Below are positions 55,001 to 62,269 of a stretch of DNA of 64,000 nt, in pieces. How positions within the stretch are numbered: the stretch's first letter is position 1; every line of letters begins with the position of its first letter. The position numbers and the translations under genes are program-made. Source of the stretch: Anagrus nilaparvatae. Taxonomy: Eukaryota > Arthropoda > Insecta > Hymenoptera > Mymaridae. The stretch is from positions 1,118,501 through 1,182,500 of the forward strand of contig JAKSXM010000007.1 of assembly GCA_022575985.1 (NCBI GenBank), read 5' to 3'. A model generated the notes under the pieces. It worked only from the letters and a program-made list of their open reading frames with translations, searched no databases and had not been told where the DNA came from.

Positions 55001-57644
55001 CTCAGCTGCTTCACTAAAACTTGTTTAAAAAAAGTATTGCAGGTGCTTTTGATTTTTTTTATTTTTTAGTCGCGATTATTAATAAAAATATTTAAAATCG
55101 TATTATAAAAATTGATGATGCATTTAAAAAGGAACTTTCTGGAGATTGTAATTTCATTCAAAGATTCAGAATGGAAGATAAGATTTATTTTTTTTAATGG
55201 GAAACGAGTCAGTTTTAAACAAAGAAAATTGCGCTTCTGATAGTGTCTGGGCTTCAAATTATAAAATAATGAATTTAAGATAACTAAAAAATTATTTAGA
55301 GCCAAGATTAGATTACATTTATTAAATTATTCTTAGGTTAACATACCCTCTACTAGGGGTGTTCGGCTACCCGAAATTTCGAGGTTTTGTGCTTCAAAAT
55401 TTCGGGCAGCGCATATTACAACTTTCTACTCTTCAAGAAAGTATCCTGAAATTATCTTTCGCTGAACATTATCAGATTTTTTTGCAAGCCTATTTAATTT
55501 ACCCATTTTTAACTTTTTTTTTAATAAGACAAGAGTAAAAAATTGAGGTTATGATTAATATTTTGTTGTATAATTTAACTGTATTAAACATTTGAAAAGC
55601 ATCATTTATTACACTTTTAAACGAGATATAAAAAACTGTCTGCACGATTTAAATTTGATGAAAAAATCAAGATTATTAAATAATAAATTAAATTTCAAAC
55701 TGCAAGAAAATAAATCATTATTTAACTTAAAACTGATAAATTTTTTCATCAAAAAAACATATCTCGGAATTTTCAGTTGACAGGATCGCATAAGCTTTTT
55801 ACTACTACTGGCCTCGTAAAGAAAAGTCGTTTTGTGTAGTAAACGATTACACTTATTTTTTCGGTGATAACTTGGCACATGCCATATCAGTACACCCCAG
55901 TAAATTTTAGCCAAATATCACGTTCACATAATGTGAACTATCGCTTTGATCTTTTATCAGAAATTATTTAAGGGGTTCTTTGAAGGTTGAAGCTACTTTT
56001 ACGAAACTCAAGTACCTTTTCCCAAAATTCTTTTTCAATTAGTTTTAGAAATTCTTACACATCACATGCCAAAATAAAAATATTTTTTTAATCTTTTAAT
56101 GTAATCTTTAGCCTACACTGTTTTCTTTCAGGTCATCATAAATATCCGGTTTCTTATATTATTTATATAAACTTTACTTTCTTTGCTCCGTATTTTTGTT
56201 ATCATCATCGTATTATTTATTTTTATTAGATTAAACAATATTTCATTAATTAAAGCTAATGACGTTAACCAAACACGCTTGTTTTTTTATTATTTTTTTC
56301 GAGCAAATAACGAAAATTTACGTAGATGAAACCTGTTATATTCGAGAATTCGTACCTTGAAATCCTTGCTAAACCTCAAAAAACAACCGCACGAAATAAT
56401 ATTAAATTTCGGTTTGATCAAACTCAAGATTTTTTAATTATAAAATTATTTTTTTGTTTTTTCAGATGGAAGACGAAGGTAATCACGGCAACGACGACAC
56501 GAGGTGCTTCATTCTATCGACTCTCGCAGGATTGCAATGGTCCCGCGTATCTTGTGTCTTGTGTCGTTCGCCGATGTTAGTTTTCGACAGATATCCTTTA
56601 GTCGATGGTACCTTCTTCTTATCACCTCGACAACATTCAACCGGTTGCGCTGAAACAAAAGTAGAAGGCCGAACTCAATATTTATCAGCAGTTTGTATGA
56701 ACTGCCTCGAGGGAAGCGGTGTTTCTCCAGTAAGATGTCGTTTTTGTACTCAACCTTGGGATGGTTCGAGTCTCGTATTGGGAACGATGTATAGTTATGA
56801 TATTTTTGCTGCCATGCCCTGTTGCTCCGAAAGACTCAAGGTTTTTATGCTTATTACTTTTTTTTTATCAATGATCATGACCTACTTTTACATTCGTTGC
56901 ACTTATTTTTTTTTCTTTTTCATGAATGAATTTTCTTATTTTGCTTTACCCTCATTCATAAAAAAAAAGCTTTATTTTTATTAACCTTTAGAAAAAATTC
57001 ATTGCGAAACTGATTTTTTAAAATTTTTATTCACGATGTAATGTTTTGAAAACCCACGCTAATCCATTTAAGAAAAGTGCGATTGATTTTAAATAATTTC
57101 GTAACTCGAGAAAAGAATTTATTGACTTCAAAGATTTACGTTTTAAAAACAATCGAGTATAGAGCAGATTATTCTGACATTTTAACGTGAATACGTGTTT
57201 GCTCACATTGAAGATAAATTATTTATTGCTCTGACTTAATCATTCAAATCATTAATTTATTAATATGAAGTCAAGCCAAGTATGAAAACAAAGGAACAAA
57301 AGAATAACAAATAGGCTCTTTGAAGTTCGCCCGATCTCTTTTCTCTTGCAAGTAATCAGCAATCGTGGATCATAAGTAATTTTAAAAAGTTTTCTAAGGG
57401 TTAATAAAAAAAAAAAAAAAAAAAGAAAATCAGGAGAGAGTGATAATTTGGTTGTTTTTTTTATTTACAGTGTAACAGCTGCCAAAAACCATTAATTTAT
57501 CCACATCAACGATTGAATTATTATTCAGATTACAGTAGAATATTTGCATGTCCACATTGTCGTGCTGTTGATGCTCATTTCGTCAAGCCATTATCACAAT
57601 GTCTTACTCGCGAACATTTTCAACTTTATAGTCCTTGGCCTTAA
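18250..57644 (+). CDS. Headcase protein (HECA orthologue), four coding exons, first stop UAA
   Basis: Exons are 18250-19025, 25941-26037, 56466-56840 and 57471-57644; joined, they encode 473 residues. Seen in the sequence: an N-terminal Cys/His-rich region (about 49-150) including CNNDTC, MHRECFEAWE, GRARSW, LWTKKGYDLAF and CGCRCGRGHLKKD; a Gln-, Ser- and Lys-rich linker with a basic tract at 184-191; and a C-terminal Cys-rich region (about 292-460) with CxxC pairs at 321/324, 368/371, 382/385, 417/420 and 443/446, plus LVDGTFFLSP and LGTMYSYDI. This order is diagnostic for Headcase/HECA. In Drosophila, Headcase restrains growth of imaginal precursors, is needed in stem-cell niches, limits tracheal branching, and acts with the RNA-binding protein Unkempt downstream of mTORC1. 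The Cys pairs probably bind zinc (inference). The length is nearer vertebrate HECA (about 540 residues) than the long Drosophila forms. A readthrough extension is likely and is listed separately. Confidence 0.96.
19026..25940 (+). other. headcase intron 1 (6.9 kb)
   Basis: Bounded by the GTAAGT donor at 19026 and a TTTTCAG acceptor ending at 25940. It is AT-rich and non-coding. It holds a small inverted-repeat element at 21865-21963 and a somewhat less AT-rich stretch at about 20,880-21,620. Short frames inside it show no family features. Confidence 0.9.
21865..21963. mobile_element. Small MITE with ACACTGTAAA ends
   Basis: ACACTGTAAA at 21865 and TTTACAGTGT ending at 21963 are inverted ends of a roughly 99-bp element in intron 1. 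The same terminal motif delimits the hairpin at 61299-61349, and ACACTGAG-type ends occur at 58893-59022. This suggests related families of very short non-autonomous elements. Confidence 0.65.
25941..26037 (+). CDS. headcase coding exon 2 (97 bp)
   Basis: The acceptor TTTTCAG precedes the exon; its first base completes Arg259. The exon encodes QTCGANGIFSRRMDFNAFNS (260-279) and then LPRTKLNSYHIK. SRRMDF and the LPRxKLNSYHIK stretch match the segment joining the linker to the C-terminal Headcase domain. The donor AAG|GTAAGT follows in phase 0. At 97 bp the exon is not a multiple of three, so skipping it would shift the frame and remove the C-terminal domain. It is too short to be found by open-frame length; the call rests on splice sites, phase and homology. 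Confidence 0.95.
36555..36570 (+). repeat. (AG)8 microsatellite
   Basis: A perfect dinucleotide run inside intron 2. A second short (AG) run lies at 49315-49327. Confidence 0.9.
41585..41608 (+). repeat. (TTG)8 microsatellite
   Basis: A perfect trinucleotide run in intron 2, within a T-rich stretch. Confidence 0.9.
43907..43923 (+). repeat. (TG)8 microsatellite
   Basis: A perfect TG run in intron 2, likely polymorphic in length. Confidence 0.88.
55353..55410. mobile_element. hAT-like MITE fragment
   Basis: CTAGGGGTGTTCGGCTACCC resembles the TAGGGGTG-type ends seen on many hAT elements. It is followed by a hairpin, CCCGAAATTTCGAG facing CAAAATTTCGGG. No opposite end was found, so this is a solo terminal fragment or a very short derivative. 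It sits in intron 2 about 1 kb before exon 3. Confidence 0.5.
56466..56840 (+). CDS. headcase coding exon 3 (residues 292-416)
   Basis: A TTTTTTCAG acceptor precedes MEDEGNHGNDDTRCFILSTL in the phase left by exon 2. The 125 codons hold the core of the C-terminal domain: CVLC (321-324), LVDGTFFLSP (336-345), VCMNCLEG (367-374), CRFC (382-385), WDGSS (389-393), LGTMYSYDI (396-404) and MPCC (408-411). The exon ends CTCAAG|GTTTTT, a weak donor. Exon 4 joins in phase and restores the family continuation, so the boundary is well supported even though the donor is poor. Confidence 0.95.
56841..57470 (+). other. headcase intron 3 (630 bp) with a non-consensus donor
   Basis: The donor GTTTTT departs from GTAAGT at most positions after GT; the acceptor TTTATTTACAG is good. 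If the intron is retained, translation continues for 47 hydrophobic, Phe-rich codons to a stop ending at 56984 and loses exon 4. A run of about 18 A lies near 57407-57424. Confidence 0.85.
57471..57644 (+). CDS. headcase coding exon 4, ends at UAA
   Basis: After the TTTACAG acceptor the exon encodes residues 417-473: CNSCQKPLIY, YYSDYSRIFACPHC (CPHC at 443-446), AHFVKPLSQC and a tail ending LYSPWP. CNxC, YFSEYS-like, CPHC and HFVKP are the signature end of HECA/Headcase proteins. The stop is TAA at 57642-57644, followed directly by CTAG. Confidence 0.95.
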   Translation, partial: CNSCQKPLIYPHQRLNYYSDYSRIFACPHCRAVDAHFVKPLSQCLTREHFQLYSPWP

Positions 57645-57800
57645 CTAGAGGATAGTGATAAAGGATTAAATTTATTAGAAAATTATAATTTTAATAATTC
57701 TACTACTACTACTTCAACAACAACAGCTACCAATCAAGATGATTATTCTTTTGCTTCAAAAACAGCCCTTCAATTATTGCGCGCTTTATTACTTCAATAA
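57645..57800 (+). CDS. Candidate stop-codon readthrough extension of Headcase
   Basis: In frame after TAA 57642-57644 lie 51 sense codons and a second TAA at 57798-57800. The peptide starts LEDSDKGLNLLENYNF, passes through an Asn/Thr/Ser-rich part and ends KTALQLLRALLLQ, a possible leucine-rich helix. Readthrough would give a protein of about 525 residues. The first stop is followed by CUAG; CUA immediately 3' of a stop is a known readthrough-promoting context. A weak hairpin can be drawn 8 nt after the stop: 57653-57657 with 57704-57708, and 57662-57668 with 57695-57701. In Drosophila, hdc UAA readthrough makes a long functional isoform and depends on downstream RNA structure. Against it: part of the open frame is a simple ACT/ACA repeat, the stems are A/U-rich, and the extension is far shorter than in Drosophila. 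Conservation was not tested. Confidence 0.5.
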   Translation, partial: LEDSDKGLNLLENYNFNNSTTTTSTTTATNQDDYSFASKTALQLLRALLLQ

Positions 57801-58267
57801 TCTTTTCTTAAAAATTCACTAAATTTAAATTTTCCCTCGCACATTTATCGATCTAGACAATTTTTTTAAATTACGAAAAATTTAGGAATTAATTATTTTT
57901 AATTAGGACTTAATAAAATGTTAATAATTTTTAAGAGTGCTTGAAAAATTGAAAATCTATTTAAACTCGTTTTGTGCACTCTGAGTTTAAATTCCCAGTT
58001 ATTTATTACTAAATAATTAAGTATAAATGCGATCGAAACATTTTTTTTAATTCTCATTTTTTTTAATTTCAACTCAATTTTTTTGATCGTTGTTTATCAA
58101 TGAACCCTCCTGCAGCGTACAAATTAAAAGGACAGATTATTTTTAAAACGATTAGAGTAAGAGGTGCTTTTTTTAATTAAAAGAAATGCAAAATTTTTTT
58201 TTATAAAATTATACTCTGCATAAAACGCCTTAAGGAAAAAATTAAAAAAAACTAAAAAAAATAAAAA

Positions 58268-58273
58268 AATAAA
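58268..58273 (+). terminator. Candidate polyadenylation signal AATAAA
   Basis: One of the first AATAAA motifs after the headcase stop codons, about 470 bp beyond the second stop, followed by a GTCTTTTT stretch. AATAAA is frequent by chance in this composition, so this is only one candidate; distal sites are equally possible. Confidence 0.25.
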
Positions 58274-58892
58274 ATGTCTTTTTAAGAGTATAACTATTAT
58301 TTGTTAATTAGACGAAGAAAGAAAAAGAAAAAGTTTAAGAAATAGGCGCAATTTTCTGCTCTTTTTTCTTAAATTTTTTCTCCTTTTTTTCTTTTTTTTT
58401 AATAATTCTATGATATTTTAGTAAATTTATTAGTTTATATATTTATGTATATATAATTTTTTTTTTATTTTTACGGCCAATTTCGTTAGACTTTTTTTGT
58501 GTCTCGAAGCATAAAAATACTGACTTAATCGCATGCGATTAAAATCGCCGTAAAATAATTTTATAGTAAAATTTTTAAAAATTTCAATTTTTCAATAACA
58601 AAAAAATTTTTTACCCTGTATATTCTTGAATATAATTTTTTTTTGCGTGTATTAAAAAAAAAAACTTCTTTTTATTTTTAATAGTATTAAATAATTAAAC
58701 TTGAGACTTTTTTTGTTAGCATAAAAAATAATAAAGTCGAGTTTATAGGTAAAGTAATAGGTTATATAAATAAAATTTATGTACACTGAGAGAAAAAAAA
58801 ATTCATTAGCAATAATTAATTTTTGCATTTAAAAATAATTTAATTGGATTAATAATTAACCTTTATCATTTAAACAAATATCACGTTTTTTA

Positions 58893-59022
58893 TACACTGA
58901 GAAAAATTTACAGGCGAAAGTTACTAGAATTTTACCTTAGTACCATCTTATGATAAATTTTTACGTTTTGGAGGTTATATTTTTAAAATTCTAGTAATTT
59001 GACGGTGTTTTTCTCAGTGTAA
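58893..59022. mobile_element. MITE with ACACTGAGAAAAA ends
   Basis: ATACACTGAGAAAAA at the left and TTTTTCTCAGTGTA at the right are inverted ends. The mirror continues inwards to TTACTAGAATTTTA / AAAATTCTAGTAA, giving arms of about 45 bp and a length of about 130 bp. A lone related end (GTACACTGAGAGAAAAA) lies at about 58780. No coding capacity. Confidence 0.82.
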
Positions 59023-59496
59023 AATGTACTATGAAGACAATACAGGAGAAAACTAGACTTTGAATATAATTTTTTTCTTCAGTGTAAATGTAATAAACTT
59101 TTTAGCACATAATAGCAACAAAATTTTTCAATAAATAAAAAAATTTATTTAGTAAATAAAAATAAATTTCTCACCCAGCGATGCTGGTCGTTGCTTTCCA
59201 AAGTGTTAGCGGCCAACCCGCCCCCAAACAAAAGTAAAATCTGTTAGGCAGAAAAAGTTAATAATTAAGGAAAAAATAATAATAATAATAAAAAGAATAA
59301 AATTAAATGATCTGAAATTTAAACGGGTGAAAAAGTTGGAATTTTTTTGTATCTTATAGTAGGAAAAATAAATAAACCGAAACATAATAAAAGATAAAAA
59401 AGGTGATAAATTAATAAAAAATAATATATTAAATGGGGTTTTTATGCGTATACTGTTTGAACGTTAGTACGCAAATTTTTAATGTAAACTTGCAAT

Positions 59497-59554
59497 AAGA
59501 ATGGATATCACTGCGATTGACTAAGAGTTTAGTAACACAGTGATGTGCGTTCTT
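59497..59554. ncRNA. Candidate pre-miRNA-like hairpin
   Basis: Arms 59497-59513 and 59538-59554 (17 nt each) pair with one G:G mismatch and two G:U pairs. Further pairing towards the loop (ACTAA with TTAGT, loop GAGT) makes an imperfect stem of about 24 pairs. The size and bulge pattern fit a microRNA precursor, and the base composition is less extreme than its surroundings. No known microRNA is claimed. It could equally be a tiny inverted-repeat element or a UTR structure; small-RNA reads would be needed to call it. Confidence 0.25.
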
Positions 59555-60632
59555 GCTTCTGATTGATAATTTTACCATTCTGGGTGGTCTGTTATTAGTT
59601 ATACTTTTAAAAGAAGCATTTTGCGAGCCGAAAACAGCGAGCTAAGTTACAAATTTTTCTGAAAAGCAGCTGGTTACAGGTTACACGAGTGTACAGTAAA
59701 TAATAATTATAATAAAAATGTAATAAAATTTTCTCAGAGTGCCAACCACACATAATTTCTATAAAACTACTACTTTCACCAATATTTAAATAATAAAACC
59801 CAGTAAACACAAAACGTTAAAAAATATTTGGTGATTTCTAAAAATAGATTTTATGAAAAATAAGAGAATGTTAAATGCAGTTATTATAATAAACATCTTT
59901 TTAAAAAAAATAGGTATATAAAATAAAATAATATCAAGATTTTCAATATTTATTTGAAAAAATAAAAGCAAGGCAAATAAAAAGCTAATATAATTTTAAT
60001 AGACTAATTATGTAATATATAAACGTGTTACGATTAATATATTTAATAAAGTAAGAGAGAAATTATAACCTTAAATTTTTTTTTGAGGTTATTTTTTAAT
60101 AAAATACCTATAATTTTTTTTCTATTTTGCGTAGGAGTGTTTTTTTAATAAATAAGAGAAGAAAATCAATGGAACTAAAAATTAATATTAGCGTGTTTTT
60201 CTTATTCTTCGTGTATAAATTAAAGAAAATTAAGGTTATAATTATTATTATAATGAATTAGAGAGCTCAGGTAAGAAATGTTTGAGTATATCTGGTATAT
60301 TTAGAACATTTCTTCAAAAAAACAAAAAAAATATAAAAATATTTATATTATATTATTAATTATTAATTATTATTATTATTATATTGTAGTAGGCTTTTTC
60401 AAATTTAATAAATTACAAATTACACGGTAAGTCTCCAAATAAATAAATGTTTCTTTATTATTTTTTCATTAATTAAGCATGTGAAATCAATTTTTTGTAA
60501 GTAATAATAATAATAATTTGCTTTTGAGAATTGTAGAGCTGGGTCAATACTCAATTTTTGGAGTATGAATTTTTACAATAAATTGTTTATGGGCGCGCTT
60601 AACGCGCATGTCTAGCTCTATATAATTGATGC

Positions 60633-60765
60633 GTCGGTAAAGAAGAACTTTTGCACATAACCTAAAAATTAGTTTTTAATTGTGTTTAATTAATTATTTT
60701 AAAATGACAAATTATTTTTAAAAAGTTAATTTTTAGGTTATGTGAAAAATTACTTCTTTACCGAC
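60633..60765. mobile_element. MITE with GTCGGTAAAGAAG ends
   Basis: GTCGGTAAAGAAGAACTTTT at 60633 and its counterpart ending ACTTCTTTACCGAC at 60765 are inverted repeats of about 40 bp. The mirror continues through CACATAACCTAAAAATTA. The total is 133 bp, with a few mismatches and no coding capacity. Confidence 0.85.
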
Positions 60766-60778
60766 ACTGTATTAAAAT

Positions 60779-60806
60779 TTTATTATTATTATTATTATTA
60801 TTATTA
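60779..60806 (+). repeat. (ATT)9 microsatellite
   Basis: A perfect ATT/TTA run of about 28 bp adjoining the MITE at 60633-60765. Further ATT tracts occur at about 60366-60381, 61853-61873 and 61892-61911. Confidence 0.9.
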
Positions 60807-61298
60807 AATAATATAGTTAAAAAGATCTTGAGTCAATTTTTTTTATGCATATTTAATCAATCATTTTAATTAATACAATTATCTTCCACAAAAAACAATA
60901 AAATAAAAAAATGTGCATAAAAAAGAGAATTAAAAAACTCAAAAAAGCGAATAATAGTTAATTAAATTGTATTTGTTATTATAAAGAATTTAATTATGTA
61001 TAAAAAATGTGTATTTATTAGAAACTTATGAGGAAATTTTTTTTTTACAATTAACAATAATTATCATTATTATTCATTATTATTATTTTAAAAAATTATT
61101 TTTTTTTCGAGACATTAATTTAAATTACTTCTTTTTTATCAACTTTGACACACAGCGAGACAGGAAATAGTAATATTAATAATAATGATAATAATTATCA
61201 TCATTAATGTGACTATTAATTATGAAACGAAAAAAAAATATTAAAGAAACATAACCTCAATTTTAAAAAAGAAATTATGCTTTATTGTATGACTTGAG

Positions 61299-61349
61299 AT
61301 ATACACTGTAAAAAAGAATCGAACAGCTACTTTTTTTTACAGTGTATAT
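61299..61349. mobile_element. 51-bp hairpin with ATATACACTGTAAAAAAG ends
   Basis: ATATACACTGTAAAAAAG (61299-61316) faces CTTTTTTTTACAGTGTATAT across a roughly 15-bp loop. The ends match those of the intron 1 element at 21865-21963, so this is probably a collapsed MITE and not an RNA gene. Confidence 0.6.
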
Positions 61350-62187
61350 GGAAATTATTATCTGTGTAAATATTGAATTAATTAATTTTTTTTTCAATTA
61401 AGATCTCGATATTTAATTTATGTGTATTTTTACAAATATAGGTAGTTAATAAATAAATTTTTTAAAATTTATATGCAACAAAAGCTTTATTAAAAAAAAG
61501 TCGAGTTCCCAGTATATTTATAGTAAAATAATTTATTACTAATTTCATTTTTTTTTTTCTAAAAAATATTGTTATTTTTTAAAATTTGTACAAATTAGTG
61601 TAAAGCATCAAAATTCAACAATTAGGAATTTATAATGATTTGTAAACGAGCGAAAAATTTATTTAATCAAATTTTTAAAATGAAAAAAAGGGGGAAGAGA
61701 GATTATTGGCTGTTTTATTTTTTTTTCTATTATTGTTGTTTATTTCTTTTATTTTGCTCAATTTTATGTATTTTTTCTCTTCTTGCTTTTTTAATAAAAA
61801 AATTTTCTTATTTTATATTTTTATGCTTAAAATTATAAAAAGAAAAATCTATTATTATTATTATTATTATTATGATTAATATTATTTTTCAATTATTATT
61901 ATTATTATTATTTTTTAGTGTAATACAATTTATATAATTGACAATGCAAAAAAAATATTAAATAAAAAGAGCAGATATTAAATGTCAAAAAATTTTCTCT
62001 GTGTTTTTATTTATTTTATATTTTCATTATTTCTATTGCTTATTTTACCCTTTGTTTTTTGGCTGCTTTCATGTTTCTTTCTGATTTTTTATGATTTTCA
62101 AGAATTTCTCATCCAAGTTAAGGGAGCTCGACTACCTTTTTTACTTAAATTTTTGTCAACGGATTCATTGAATAAGGTACAAGTTTA

Positions 62188-62269
62188 GGGGAGAGTTGGA
62201 CAAAAAAACTAAGTTGTAATTGTCTGATAATGCATCAGAACGCTTATCAATTTTGTCCAACTCTTCCCG
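62188..62269. mobile_element. 82-bp palindromic element with GGGAGAGTTGGACAAAA ends
   Basis: GGGGAGAGTTGGACAAAA is mirrored by TTTTGTCCAACTCTTCCC. The centre contains CTGATAATGCATCAG, a near-palindrome. It is non-coding and probably a minimal MITE. Confidence 0.7.

Larger units (their letters stand above)
26038..56465 (+). other. headcase intron 2 (30.4 kb)
   Basis: Bounded by GTAAGT at 26038 and a TTTTTTCAG acceptor ending at 56465. No nested gene was recognised on either strand. Less AT-rich islands at about 31,600-32,060 and 47,270-47,370 are the best places to look for enhancers or conserved non-coding DNA. Microsatellites and a hAT-like fragment are listed separately. Confidence 0.88.

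Noticed and set aside
56326..56580. 84-codon frame overlapping headcase exon 3
   Set aside because: It is in a different frame from the family-conserved exon 3 reading and begins in intron 2.
61635..62188. Two Phe/Leu-rich frames that look like membrane proteins
   Set aside because: The hydrophobicity comes from poly-T tracts; no start context, conservation signal or family motif supports them.
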